A program made the translations under genes and the position numbers. Under the pieces are notes generated by a model. That model did not search any database, had not been told where the DNA came from, and saw nothing but the letters and a program-made list of their open reading frames with translations. From positions 302,407 to 366,406 of the forward strand of contig NZ_LMLH01000023.1 of the NCBI RefSeq assembly GCF_001421885.1: a DNA stretch of 64,000 nucleotides, given 5' to 3'. Source of the DNA: Pseudomonas sp. Leaf48. GTDB lineage: Bacteria; Pseudomonadota; Gammaproteobacteria; Pseudomonadales; Pseudomonadaceae. Of the stretch, positions 8,184 to 17,327 are shown piece by piece (position 1 is the first letter of the stretch; each line of letters begins with the position of its first letter).

Positions 8184-8202
8184 GCGTATGATATCGATTC
8201 TC
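8184..8202. promoter_or_regulatory. Fur-box-like site (receptor side)
   Basis: GCGTATGATATCGATTCTC matches the Fur consensus at 12 of 19 positions. It ends 31 bases before the receptor start codon, where bound Fur would block transcription. Confidence 0.55.
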
Positions 8203-8233
8203 AAATAACACCAAATCCCAAATGTGAGTTCGT

Positions 8234-10489
8234 ATGCCCGTCCCTACTCTCCTGTGTTCAAAAAGCTCCGACATGCCGCGCGCACCAATGACAGTGCGTC
8301 CCTTGGCTCTCGCAGTGCATATGCTGGCAGCTGGCATCGCCTTCGCTGCGCCCGGAGCGCACGCAGCGCAGCCGAACGAGAAGACCGAGACGGGAAGCTC
8401 GGTGACCCTGGCCCCGATCGCTGTTACGGAAGTCACCACGGGTGAACGCCTTGGCGTCACCGAAGACACCAACTCATACACCACCGATTCGGCGCGCACC
8501 GCCACGCCGTTGAACATGTCACTGCGAGAGACGCCGCAATCAGTCAGCGTCATCACCCAACAGCGCATTCAGGACCAGGACCTGCACACGATTCTCGACG
8601 TGGTCAACAACGCCACCGGTGTGTCGGTCAACCGCTACGAAACCAGCCGTGCGCAGTTCAACGCCCGTGGCTTCGAACTCAACTCGCTGATGATCGATGG
8701 CGTTCCCACCATCTATGAACAACCATGGAGCTCGGGAGAAATTTTCAGCAGCCTGGCCATGTACGACCGCGTTGAAGTGGTGCGTGGCGCCAACGGTCTG
8801 ATGACCGGTGCTGGCGATCCTTCGGCGTCTATCAACATGGTGCGCAAGCGCGCCAACAGCACTGACCTCAAGGGCTCGGTAGAACTGAGCGCTGGCACCT
8901 GGGACACCTTTGGCGTAGAGACCGATGTGTCTACGGCGCTGAACCAGGAAGGCACTGTGCGCGGGCGATTTGTCGCAGAGACCAACCAGGGTGATACCTG
9001 GATCGACATGAACTCGAACAAGCGCCAGACCCTCTACGGCACAATGGATATCGACCTGACTCCCGACACCACCCTGTGGTTCGGTCTGAGCCACCAGGAA
9101 AGCAACGCCGAATCGCCGATGTGGGGTGGCCTGCCAGTCTGGTACGCAGATGGCAGCCGCACCAACTGGAGTCGTTCGAAGACAACCTCCGCAGACTGGA
9201 GCAAGTGGGATACCTCCTACGACACGTACTTCGTCAATCTTGATCACACCTTTGCCAACAACTGGCAAATGAACCTGAGCTACAATCGTGGCGAGCGACA
9301 CGGCGACTCTTCCCTGCTGTACCTGTCCGGCAACCCGGGCCGCAACGGTAGCGCGCCGATGTCTTCGTTCCCGGCGACCTACAAGACCGAGACCACCCAG
9401 GACGATTACGGCATCCGCTTCAATGGTCCGTTCTCGCTGTTGGGTCGTGAGCACGAAGTGGCTTTCGGTTATGTGGACAGCAAGCAGGAGTTCGACGCCG
9501 ATTCACGCGACGCGCAATCAGGTTTTGGCGGCGTGGCCGACTTCGATGGCTACAACGGCAATTTCCCTGAACCGATCTGGGGTGCAAGAACCGACTATGG
9601 CTACAGCGAGACCCGTCAGAAGGGGCTTTATGCAGCAACCCGCCTGAACGTGACCGACGAATTGAAAGTGATTCTCGGCGCGCGTGAGAGCTGGTACGAG
9701 AAGACCGCTGATGACATTTTCTCGGAAGTGAGCAAGACCGATGTCGATCACGAGCTGACTCCTTATGCCGGCGTGGTCTACGACCTCACCGAAAATCTTT
9801 CGGCCTATGCCAGCTACACGGAAATCTTCCTGCCGCAGTCGGTACGCGACGCCAGTGGCCAGCAATTGGAGCCGATCGTTGGCGAGAGCAGTGAAATCGG
9901 CTTGAAGGGTGAGTACTTCGATGGTCGTCTGAACGCCTCTGCTGCGATTTTCCAGATCAAACAGGACAATCTGGGCCAGAACACCGGCGTACTGATCGAT
10001 CCTTCGAACCCTGTCGGCGGCTTCGCCTACGAGGCAAGTGAAGGCGCGACCAGCAAGGGTTTTGAGCTGGAAGTTTCCGGAGAGCTCGCGCCAAACTGGA
10101 ATGCATCGCTGGGTTACACCCAGTTCAACGCCGAAGATGCCGCAGGCGACGACGTCAACACCCTGTACCCCACCAAGCTGCTGCGTACGTTTACCACCTA
10201 CCGTCTGCCAGGCGCTTTCAACAAGCTGACCATTGGCGGCGGGGTTAACTGGCAAGACTCGATCTACACCTACGCCATCAACCCGGCGGGCAACTCCGAG
10301 AAGATCCAGCAGGACGCCTATGCGCTGGTCAACCTGATGGCTCGTTACGAAATCACCGAAAACCTTTCGGCCCAGGTCAATGCCGACAACATCACCGACG
10401 AGAAGTACTTCGACATCTTCGATGCCTACGGTGCCCTGACGTACGGCGCACCGCGCAGCATTACTGCTTCGGCGAAGTACCGTTTCTAA
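8234..10489 (+). CDS. TonB-dependent siderophore receptor
   Basis: 751-residue outer-membrane receptor that imports a ferric siderophore using TonB energy. The N terminus is a long signal sequence ending near AHAAQ (about residue 46). The plug follows (LRETPQSVSVITQQRIQDQDL, then VEVVRGANGLMTGAGDPSASINMVRKR), then a 22-strand barrel ending KYRF with the terminal aromatic residue. Only about 50 residues separate the signal peptide from the plug, so the STN signalling domain of transducer-type receptors is absent. It is divergent from a FecI-like sigma gene and preceded by a Fur-like box, so it should be iron-repressed. The start could lie at one of the internal ATGs (residue 14 or 19); the siderophore is not predictable. 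Confidence 0.93.
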   Translation: MPVPTLLCSKSSDMPRAPMTVRPLALAVHMLAAGIAFAAPGAHAAQPNEKTETGSSVTLAPIAVTEVTTGERLGVTEDTNSYTTDSARTATPLNMSLRETPQSVSVITQQRIQDQDLHTILDVVNNATGVSVNRYETSRAQFNARGFELNSLMIDGVPTIYEQPWSSGEIFSSLAMYDRVEVVRGANGLMTGAGDPSASINMVRKRANSTDLKGSVELSAGTWDTFGVETDVSTALNQEGTVRGRFVAETNQGDTWIDMNSNKRQTLYGTMDIDLTPDTTLWFGLSHQESNAESPMWGGLPVWYADGSRTNWSRSKTTSADWSKWDTSYDTYFVNLDHTFANNWQMNLSYNRGERHGDSSLLYLSGNPGRNGSAPMSSFPATYKTETTQDDYGIRFNGPFSLLGREHEVAFGYVDSKQEFDADSRDAQSGFGGVADFDGYNGNFPEPIWGARTDYGYSETRQKGLYAATRLNVTDELKVILGARESWYEKTADDIFSEVSKTDVDHELTPYAGVVYDLTENLSAYASYTEIFLPQSVRDASGQQLEPIVGESSEIGLKGEYFDGRLNASAAIFQIKQDNLGQNTGVLIDPSNPVGGFAYEASEGATSKGFELEVSGELAPNWNASLGYTQFNAEDAAGDDVNTLYPTKLLRTFTTYRLPGAFNKLTIGGGVNWQDSIYTYAINPAGNSEKIQQDAYALVNLMARYEITENLSAQVNADNITDEKYFDIFDAYGALTYGAPRSITASAKYRF

Positions 10490-10533
10490 GGCATTCGTCG
10501 GGGCAGCCCTGCTACCCCCGGGTGACACGATGC

Positions 10534-10573
10534 AAAGCACAACACCGGCCTGGCGCCGGTGTTGTGCTTTTTG
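10534..10573 (+). terminator. Rho-independent terminator of the receptor gene
   Basis: A perfect 16-base stem (AAAGCACAACACCGGC with its complement at 10555-10570) around a 5-base loop is followed by a T-run on the plus strand, 45 bases after the receptor stop. Confidence 0.85.
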
Positions 10574-10601
10574 CCTGCAGACATCCGTGGCACTTGGCGC
10601 C

Positions 10602-10928
10602 TCACAAATCCAGAAACTTCAATAACCACAGCGTTCCCATCCCGATCGCAAGTGTCAGCAAAGTATTGCGAGTCTTCCAGGCGACCCAGGCAGCAATAAG
10701 GGCGGCGGGGATCTGAGGGTTATCCAGCACGAATTCACCATGCCCGCCGGGGTAGACCACGGCCGGTAGCACCAGGGCGGCCAATACACTCGCCGGCACG
10801 TAAAGCAGGGCGCGACTGAGCAGCGTCGGGATTCGCAGCCGGCCATACAGCTCGACAAAGGAAAGGCGCATGGCAAAGGTTCCAAGGCCAACCGCCAGGA
10901 AAAGCCCCCACAAGGCTAAATCACTCAT
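10602..10928 (-). CDS. azlD: AzlD family branched-chain amino acid exporter small subunit
   Basis: 108-residue membrane protein with about four hydrophobic segments, of the AzlD family. With AzlC it forms an exporter of branched-chain amino acids or analogues. The AFRLSFVELYGR-like segment (here AMRLSFVELYGRL) and the terminal LLTLAIGMGTLWLLKF helix are typical. Its ATG overlaps the AzlC stop codon (ATGA), showing translational coupling. No regulator of the Lrp type is adjacent. Confidence 0.9.
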   Translation of the reverse strand: MSDLALWGLFLAVGLGTFAMRLSFVELYGRLRIPTLLSRALLYVPASVLAALVLPAVVYPGGHGEFVLDNPQIPAALIAAWVAWKTRNTLLTLAIGMGTLWLLKFLDL

Positions 10929-11665
10929 TGCGTGTCCCTCTCGACGTCATCTGTCAGCGCATTGCTCATGTTTTTTTGGCGAACAGTCTCAATCAACAGA
11001 CCCGCCATGACCCCACCAATGGAAGCGCTTACCAACCCGAGGTTATAGGGCATATCCACGGCAAACACGGCGAGCAAACCACCGACCAGAGCAGCGCCCA
11101 GACTCGCAGCGCTGCGTATGCCGGGAACCAGAAGCGCCAGAAAAGACAGCGGAATGGCAAAGCTCAATGACCAGGTTTCGGGGATACTTGCACCCAGGTA
11201 AACGCCCGCCAATACCGATAATTGCCATGACAGCCACATGGCAACGGCTGTGCCGGCGTAATAGTAGTGTGCGTATTGCCCCAACTCGCCCGAGGAAAGC
11301 TTGAGACTGCACAATGCGTAGGACTGGTCCGACAGCATATAGGACACCGGCCACGTCCAGCGTCGGGGTAAATGGTGCAGATGAGGGGCCAATGACGCGC
11401 TGTACATGATGAAGCGCAAGTTGATAACCAGGGCCGTGACCACAATGGCCATGGGCACTGCCCCCATGTTCAGCAGTTGCAGTGCGACCATCTGTGCGGA
11501 CCCTGAATAGAACAGCAGCGTCATGCCCATGGTCGTGGCTGGCGACATGCCCAGATTGATCGCCATCACCCCCGTCAGCAAACCGAACGGAATGACACCG
11601 GGAATCAAAGGAATGAGCGCCCGGACACCTCGCGTAAACGCGTCCCTTGCTGTTCGGTCAGGCAT
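10925..11665 (-). CDS. azlC: AzlC family branched-chain amino acid exporter large subunit
   Basis: 246-residue inner-membrane protein, the large subunit of the AzlCD exporter. Family features include an N-terminal FTRGVRALIPLIPGVIPFGLL segment, the YSGSAQMVALQLL motif, and NLRFIMYSASLAPHL. AGGAG lies just upstream of the ATG. It is the first gene of a two-gene operon with azlD and lies convergently to the receptor terminator. The 259 bases upstream, before the methyltransferase, hold no recognisable gene. Confidence 0.92.
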   Translation of the reverse strand: MPDRTARDAFTRGVRALIPLIPGVIPFGLLTGVMAINLGMSPATTMGMTLLFYSGSAQMVALQLLNMGAVPMAIVVTALVINLRFIMYSASLAPHLHHLPRRWTWPVSYMLSDQSYALCSLKLSSGELGQYAHYYYAGTAVAMWLSWQLSVLAGVYLGASIPETWSLSFAIPLSFLALLVPGIRSAASLGAALVGGLLAVFAVDMPYNLGLVSASIGGVMAGLLIETVRQKNMSNALTDDVERDTQ

Positions 11666-11924
11666 TGCGACTCCTGGTTATGGGGTTTGCGCGGCATGAA
11701 ACCCGGTTGATCTCAGATAAAACCACGCCAGGTACTCACCCCGAACTTTGGATAAAGTATCGAAGTGAGTGTACAAAAGGCGCATTGTGCCAAGGCTTTA
11801 CCCTTCGGACACGTCAATCAGGAAAAAGGTGAGCGGTTGAGTCCTGCGAACATTAGCAGGGCAAAGGTTCGCAAGACCCGCATGTTCTATCCTTGCTTGC
11901 ATCCTTCAACCGCCGGATTTGCAA

Positions 11925-12596
11925 ATGCCCGACCCTGAGTCCACCCTCCTCCAAAGCTGGCACCACAACGCCCATGCCTGGATCGAAGCCATCCGCAGCG
12001 CCAGCATCGAAAGCCGGCACAAGGTCACCGACCAGGCAATCCTGCTGGCGGTGTTGGGCCGGCAACCGCAGCGCGTGCTCGATCTGGGCTGCGGCGAAGG
12101 ATGGCTGCTGCGTGCACTGAGTGAACGCGGCGTCGAGGTGGTTGGAGTGGATGGCGATGCCACCCTGGTCGAGGCGGCACGGGCGGCGGGATCAGCACCG
12201 GTGCATCTGGCCAGCTATCAAACGTTGGTGGAAGCGAGCGTGGATATCGGCAGGGATTACGACCTGATCTGCGCCAATTTCGCCCTGCTGCACCAGGACA
12301 TCATCCCGCTGCTCGCCGCCCTGCACGCCCTGCTCGCCCCGGGTGGTGCACTGGTGATCCAGACGCTGCACCCTTGGGCTGCGGCGGCGGGCGACTATCA
12401 GGACGGCTGGCGCGAGGAAACCTTTGCCGGGTTAAAGGGGCAGTGGCAACCCATGCCGTGGTACTTGCGGACATTATCCAGTTGGCTCAATGCCCTGGAC
12501 ATGGGCGGTTTTCAGTTGGTCGGGCTGCAGGAGCCACAGCATCCGCAGAGTCCTGTGCCGCAATCGTTGCTCTTGGTGGCCGAACGGCGGAACTGA
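11925..12596 (+). CDS. Class I SAM-dependent methyltransferase
   Basis: 223-residue cytosolic methyltransferase. The SAM-binding motif I is VLDLGCGEGWLLRAL, followed by VEVVGVDGDATLVEAAR (motif II acidic residue) and a later LLAPGGALVIQTLHPW segment (motif III). The ATG at 11925 is preferred over the in-frame TTG two codons upstream. It is monocistronic. The substrate cannot be told from sequence; small-molecule (UbiE/biotin-type) methyltransferases share this pattern. Confidence 0.88.
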   Translation: MPDPESTLLQSWHHNAHAWIEAIRSASIESRHKVTDQAILLAVLGRQPQRVLDLGCGEGWLLRALSERGVEVVGVDGDATLVEAARAAGSAPVHLASYQTLVEASVDIGRDYDLICANFALLHQDIIPLLAALHALLAPGGALVIQTLHPWAAAAGDYQDGWREETFAGLKGQWQPMPWYLRTLSSWLNALDMGGFQLVGLQEPQHPQSPVPQSLLLVAERRN

Positions 12597-12795
12597 ATAT
12601 CGGCTATCTGCAATGCTCTGCCAGGCGTTTCTTGCAGACTGCACGCCACTGTTTTTGCCCGACGGACGCAAGTCATTGAATTTTCAGCACTGGCTCCGAT
12701 TTCGGCGCTGGCATGGGAAATGCGACTGCATTGAGGAATGCACAACGTCGACCCGCCCGGGTCGTCACTCCGTCAAGAGCAGAGGCCACACCACC

Positions 12796-13272
12796 ATGAA
12801 TGCCATCGAACTTCTCAAAGCCGACCATGTAAAGGTAAAGAGCATCCTCGCCCAGTTGAGCGAGTCGACGGATCGTGCGATCAAGAAGCGCACCGAGCTC
12901 CTGGAAAAACTTGAAATGGAAATTTCAATTCATACCCGGCTGGAAGAGGAGATTCTGTATCCGGCGTTCAAGGAGGCTGGCAGCAAGGAACAGGACATCA
13001 TGTACTTTGAAGCCAAGGAAGAACACCGCACCGTGGACTCGCTGGTGTTGCCGGACCTGAAGCTGACCGATCCGTCCACGCCGGAGTTCGCGGGTCGCGT
13101 CAAGGTGGTCAAAGAGTTGCTGGAACACCATATCGAAGAGGAGGAAACCGAAATGTTTCCTCAGGCGAAGAAACTGTTGGGCAAAGCCAGGCTTGATGAC
13201 CTCGGCAGTCAGATGGAGGCCATGAGAGCCAGTGTTAAAAAGGATCGGGCAGCGGGCAACATGGCCGCTTGA
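12796..13272 (+). CDS. Hemerythrin HHE cation-binding domain protein
   Basis: 158-residue four-helix-bundle protein with a di-iron hemerythrin-type site. Candidate ligands are visible in LLKADHVKVK, in IHTRLEEEILYPAF, in EEHRTVD and in LEHHIEEEETEMFP. Such stand-alone proteins bind oxygen or nitric oxide or buffer iron in the cytosol. The ATG at 12796 starts the alignable domain; an upstream frame extension overlaps the non-coding gap and lacks family residues. The 199-base gap upstream shows no obvious regulatory site. Confidence 0.9.
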   Translation: MNAIELLKADHVKVKSILAQLSESTDRAIKKRTELLEKLEMEISIHTRLEEEILYPAFKEAGSKEQDIMYFEAKEEHRTVDSLVLPDLKLTDPSTPEFAGRVKVVKELLEHHIEEEETEMFPQAKKLLGKARLDDLGSQMEAMRASVKKDRAAGNMAA

Positions 13273-13286
13273 CCCGTGGTATTTCT

Positions 13287-13385
13287 GTAGGAGCGAGCAT
13301 GCTCGCGATGGTCGATAACGATAACACGTGTCTACTGGTCAACCACGGCGTTCTTGAGCCCATCGCGAGCATGCTCGCTCCTGCA
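13287..13385. repeat. REPIN (inverted pair of REP sequences)
   Basis: Two REP units, GTAGGAGCGAGCATGCTCGC... at 13287-13310 and its inverted copy at 13361-13385, flank about 50 unrelated bases. This is the short mobile palindromic element common between genes in fluorescens-group Pseudomonas. It follows the hemerythrin gene. Confidence 0.85.
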
Positions 13386-13604
13386 AGGCCAGGGGTCAGG
13401 TGACCATTTTAGCACCGCCGGCAGTCGCTCCATCCGGGCAACCGGCGCCTCGCGCAACTGCTACTGTCAAATCCCGGCTCACGACATCGCCAGCACCGCG
13501 TGTTGATTCCATCCCCTTGTTTCGACTTTCGATTTGCTCAATCGCGAGTCACTTCTATATTGAGGGGGTGCTCTGAATTTCCTGCCTCCTGTCGAGCCTG
13601 GCCC
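13386..13604. other. Intergenic region upstream of pqiA1
   Basis: Nothing coding is recognisable. It presumably holds the promoter of the pqi operon. The frame of pqiA1 is open back to about 13500, but residues there are not conserved-looking and the domain begins at the ATG at 13605. Confidence 0.4.
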
Positions 13605-14201
13605 ATGGCAAATACTGATCAACTGATCATCTGCGAGCACTGCGATTGCGTGTATGAAAAAGTGACGCTCGCCAAACATCAGAAAACCCTGTGTACACGC
13701 TGCGGCGGCGTGCTACAGCGCTATAACGGCCTGACGGTGGAACAACGCCTGGCGTTGACCTTCGCGGCGTTGATGCTGTGGATTTTCGCCAATTTCTATC
13801 CGGTCATGAGCATCAGCCTCAAAGGCATGAAAAACAGCGCCACCCTGTGGGACTCGGTGCTCGCCCTGACTCTGGGGCCGATCACCTTCATCGCTTTGGT
13901 GGCAGCGATCGCGATGATCATTGCGCCGATCTTCCAGCTTTTGCTGTTGATCTGGGTCCTGGGTTTTGCCCTTACCTTCCGGCGAGCGCCCGGGTTCAAA
14001 TTCTGCATGCGCTGGCTGGAATCCCTCAGGCCCTGGAGCATGCTCGAGGTTTGTCTGTTGGGGGCGATGGTCGCGGTGATCAAACTCGCTGGCCTGCTGG
14101 ACGTACTGCCCGGCATTGGTCTGTTTGCCCTGGCGGTGCTCAGCCTGATGATGATCCGCATCGCCGGGCGCGACATCCGTGAACTGTGGGACATCGTATG
14201 A
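13605..14201 (+). CDS. pqiA: Paraquat-inducible protein A, first half
   Basis: 198-residue inner-membrane protein with one PqiA domain: an N-terminal zinc-ribbon-like CEHCDCVYEKVTLAKHQ...CTRCGG and four membrane helices. E. coli PqiA (about 417 residues) carries two such domains in one chain; here they are two genes joined by an ATGA overlap. PqiA is the membrane partner of the MCE protein PqiB in a lipid-transport system between inner and outer membranes. First gene of a four-gene operon. Confidence 0.88.
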   Translation: MANTDQLIICEHCDCVYEKVTLAKHQKTLCTRCGGVLQRYNGLTVEQRLALTFAALMLWIFANFYPVMSISLKGMKNSATLWDSVLALTLGPITFIALVAAIAMIIAPIFQLLLLIWVLGFALTFRRAPGFKFCMRWLESLRPWSMLEVCLLGAMVAVIKLAGLLDVLPGIGLFALAVLSLMMIRIAGRDIRELWDIV

Positions 14202-14854
14202 GCAGGCCTCCAGTCGCCGGCGAACTTAACCTGTGCCTGTGCCACAGTTGCGGGCTGGCCTGCGACATGACCCTGGACCCTCACGAATGCGAGCGCTGCG
14301 GCGCACCGCTGCATCGGCGCAAACCCAATTCATTGATCCGTACCTGGGCCTACATGATCACGGCGCTGGTGTTCTACATTCCGGCCAACCTGTTGCCGGT
14401 GATGAACACCGAGATGGTCGGCAACGGTGCCGACAGTACGATCATGAGCGGCGTGCTGGAGTTCTGGGCCGCAGGCGCCTGGGACATCGCCCTGATCATT
14501 TTCATTGCGAGCATCGCAGTACCGGGCATCAAGTTTGTCGCCCTCACCCTGCTGCTGGTGAACGTGCAGCGTGAAAGCCGCTGGGCGCGCAAGGAGCGAT
14601 CGGCGCTGTACCGTTTCGTCGAGGTCATCGGTTACTGGTCGATGCTCGACGTCATCGTCGTCGCATTGGTGGCTTCACTGGTGAAATTTCAAGCCCTGGC
14701 CGACATCGAACCGCGTCTGGGCATTCTGTTTTTTGGTCTGGTAGTGGTGTTCACAATGCTGGCGGCAATGAGTTTCGACCCAAGATTGATCTGGGATGCA
14801 AAGCGCAAAGAGCCACTAAACGAGGAGGTCAAGGATGCAGTCGAAAGCCACTGA
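14198..14854 (+). CDS. pqiA: Paraquat-inducible protein A, second half
   Basis: 218-residue inner-membrane protein with the second PqiA domain: CLCHSCGLACDMTLDPHECERCGAP (two CxxC pairs) followed by four membrane segments (for example MITALVFYIPANLLPVMNTEM). Its ATG overlaps the stop of the first half, and its own 3' end overlaps the pqiB start by 20 bases, indicating tight coupling. Acts with PqiB and PqiC in envelope lipid transport or stress protection. Confidence 0.88.
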   Translation: MSRPPVAGELNLCLCHSCGLACDMTLDPHECERCGAPLHRRKPNSLIRTWAYMITALVFYIPANLLPVMNTEMVGNGADSTIMSGVLEFWAAGAWDIALIIFIASIAVPGIKFVALTLLLVNVQRESRWARKERSALYRFVEVIGYWSMLDVIVVALVASLVKFQALADIEPRLGILFFGLVVVFTMLAAMSFDPRLIWDAKRKEPLNEEVKDAVESH

Positions 14855-16511
14855 CGGGTTACAACCCCCTGGACAGGCACCGATCAAGACCAGTCGTTTC
14901 AGCGTATCGCTCGTCTGGATCGTACCGATCGTCGCGGTCCTGGTGGGGATTTCGCTGGTGGTTCACAGCATGTTGCAGGAAGGACCGACCATCACCGTCA
15001 CGTTCAAGACCGGTAGCGGTTTGACCGCCAACAAGACCGAGGTCAAGTACCGCAATGTGGTGATCGGCCATGTCTCGGATGTGGAACTGAGCAGTGACCA
15101 GAAAAGCGTCAATGCCACCATCAAACTGGCCAAACAGGCAGAAACCTTCACTCGCTCGGACTCGCAGTTCTGGGTGGTAAGGCCACGCATTGGCGCTGGC
15201 GGCGTGTCGGGCATCGATACGCTGCTGTCTGGTGACTATATTGGCGCCGACATCGGCCAGGCCAATGGCCGGGCAAAAAACTTCAAGGGCCTGGAGAATC
15301 CGCCAGCCATCACCTACGGCGAGCCCGGAAAGCGTTTTATCTTGCACACTCAGGACCTCGGGTCGCTGGATATCGGCTCCCCGGTTTACTACCGCAAGAT
15401 TCCAGTCGGCCAAGTGGTGGCCTACGCCCTGGACCCGGACGGTAAAGGTGTGAACATCGACCTGTTCATCCATGCGCCCAACGATCAGTACGTCACCGAA
15501 AACACCCGATTCTGGAACGCCAGCGGCATTGACGTAAGCGTCGGCGCCAACGGTTTTGCAGTCAAGACCGAATCCCTGTCCTCTGTGCTGGTGGGCGGCA
15601 TTGCGTTCCGCGCGCCTGAATACAGCCCTGGCGACAAGGCTGCGGCCGAGGAATACACCTACGAACTCTTCGAAGACCAGCAAACCGCCCTCGCCCCGCC
15701 CAACGGCAAGCCCCAGTACCTGGCCTTGCGTTTCGAACAGGCGTTGCGCGGGCTCAAGATTGATGCACCGGTGGAGTTCCTCGGCGTGGAAATCGGCAAG
15801 GTGGTGTCGATCAATCTGGATTTCGATGCGAAAAAGCGCAGTTTCCCGCTCAATGTCGGCATCGTGATTTACCCGCAGCGCCTGGGCAAAGCCCACACCG
15901 AAATGCTCAAGGCCCTCAATCATGACCCCAATGACGAAGCGGCGGGTGTACGCGTATTCGGCACCTTCATCGAAAACGGTCTACGCGCCCAGGCTCGCAC
16001 CGGCAACCTGTTGACCGGCCAGTTGTACATTGCCCTGGACTTCTTCCCGAAAGCCGACAAAGTCGCCTTCGATCCGGCCGCGCGCCCGGTCACCATTCCG
16101 ACGGTGCCCGGTAATCTTGAACAGTTGCAGGAAAAACTCGAGGCCATGGTCACCAAACTCAATCAGCTGCCGATCGAGCGCATTGCCGGCAACCTCGACA
16201 GCAACCTGGTGGAATTGCGCAAAGGCCTGGTGCAGTTCAACGCCAAGACCCTGCCTGGTGTGAACACCACCCTGCAGGACGTCAGCAAGACCCTGCAAAC
16301 CGCCGATACAACGCTGAAATCGGCCGGCTCGACCCTGGCCGAGGATTCACCGCAAAGGGAAAAACTGAGTCAGACCCTGGATGAACTGGGACGTACATCG
16401 CGCTCCTTGCGTGACCTGGCGGATTATCTGGGCCGGCATCCGGAATCGCTGATTCGCGGCCGTCCCGATCATGCCGCGCCCATGGACCTGAAAGGGCCAC
16501 CGAGCAAATGA
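14835..16511 (+). CDS. pqiB: PqiB, MCE-domain intermembrane transport protein
   Basis: 558-residue protein anchored in the inner membrane by one helix (FSVSLVWIVPIVAVLVGISLVV) and reaching into the periplasm. Three MCE repeats are visible, starting at PTITVTFKTGSGL, at KRFILHTQDLGSLDIGSPVYYR and at PQYLALRFEQALRGLKIDAPVEFLG, followed by a helical C terminus that in E. coli PqiB forms a long hollow needle. Length matches the family. Overlaps pqiA2 and is followed at once by pqiC. Confidence 0.93.
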   Translation: MQSKATDGLQPPGQAPIKTSRFSVSLVWIVPIVAVLVGISLVVHSMLQEGPTITVTFKTGSGLTANKTEVKYRNVVIGHVSDVELSSDQKSVNATIKLAKQAETFTRSDSQFWVVRPRIGAGGVSGIDTLLSGDYIGADIGQANGRAKNFKGLENPPAITYGEPGKRFILHTQDLGSLDIGSPVYYRKIPVGQVVAYALDPDGKGVNIDLFIHAPNDQYVTENTRFWNASGIDVSVGANGFAVKTESLSSVLVGGIAFRAPEYSPGDKAAAEEYTYELFEDQQTALAPPNGKPQYLALRFEQALRGLKIDAPVEFLGVEIGKVVSINLDFDAKKRSFPLNVGIVIYPQRLGKAHTEMLKALNHDPNDEAAGVRVFGTFIENGLRAQARTGNLLTGQLYIALDFFPKADKVAFDPAARPVTIPTVPGNLEQLQEKLEAMVTKLNQLPIERIAGNLDSNLVELRKGLVQFNAKTLPGVNTTLQDVSKTLQTADTTLKSAGSTLAEDSPQREKLSQTLDELGRTSRSLRDLADYLGRHPESLIRGRPDHAAPMDLKGPPSK

Positions 16512-16528
16512 CCAAAGGAGCTACCCCC

Positions 16529-17083
16529 ATGGCTTTTCCGCTAAAGATCACACTGGTCGCTGCGCTGGCTTTGCTCGCCGCTTGCCGCAGCGATCCTATC
16601 GAGTTCCATACCCTGACCCCGGTGCAACTCGGCACGAGCGCAAGAACCACCTCGGAGATTGAAATCGAGGTACTCACCGTACCGCCACAGGTCGATCGTC
16701 CACAGATCGTTGTGCGCGAAGGCAACACGGGCATGGCCATTCTTGAAACCCAGTGGTGGGGTGCCAGCCTGGTGGACGAACTGCGCAGCGCCCTGGCGGA
16801 CCAGATGGTCAACAACAATCCTCAGCGCAAGGTGTCAGTACTGGTGGAAGTGCTGCGGTTTGATTCGATTCCCGGGCAATACGGCCTGATCGACGTGAAG
16901 TGGCGCCTGCGTGGTGTCAATCAAGGTGACAGTGGCTTAATGACTTGCCGCAGTACATTGCAGACGCCTTCCGGACCGTCCATCGATGAACTGGTGACGG
17001 CGCAGCAGACCAACGTCAAACGCCTGGCCGCGCTGATCAGCCAGGCCTCCGCCAAAACACAGGGGGGTTGCCCGGCGGCCTGA
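16529..17083 (+). CDS. pqiC: PqiC, outer-membrane lipoprotein of the Pqi system
   Basis: 184-residue lipoprotein of the ABC-type transport auxiliary (DUF330) family. A signal peptide ends in the lipobox LLAAC. Conserved parts are VPPQVDRPQIVVR and WWGASLVDELRSALADQM. The ATG at 16529 has AAAGGAG at the right distance; an upstream ATG at 16508 overlapping the pqiB stop would add seven residues and is less likely. Last gene of pqiA1-A2-B-C; the C terminus ends with a Cys-containing GGCPAA tail. Confidence 0.88.
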   Translation: MAFPLKITLVAALALLAACRSDPIEFHTLTPVQLGTSARTTSEIEIEVLTVPPQVDRPQIVVREGNTGMAILETQWWGASLVDELRSALADQMVNNNPQRKVSVLVEVLRFDSIPGQYGLIDVKWRLRGVNQGDSGLMTCRSTLQTPSGPSIDELVTAQQTNVKRLAALISQASAKTQGGCPAA

Positions 17084-17232
17084 CCTGCGGGACGGTCTTT
17101 CCCTCGTCGTTCAATGGCGGCTTGCCCCGTCATTGAGCGAACGTCCCAGACACGTCAATTGCTCACGGTAATTAACCAATAATTTGACGTTTTTTTCTCA
17201 TTTGGCCCTCTACATTCGCGCACCTCAAACAT

Positions 17233-17251
17233 GCAAATGATTCCTATTGTT
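17233..17251. promoter_or_regulatory. Fur-box-like site before the ferric ABC transporter
   Basis: GCAAATGATTCCTATTGTT matches the 19-base Fur consensus at 11 positions and lies 76 bases upstream of the binding-protein start codon. The best half-site is AATGAT. Confidence 0.45.
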
Positions 17252-17327
17252 CTACACTGATCGACGACCTTTCCCGTCGATTCCGTCGAATCTGCGTGCG
17301 CGATCCTAACAATACCGGAGCTGCACA

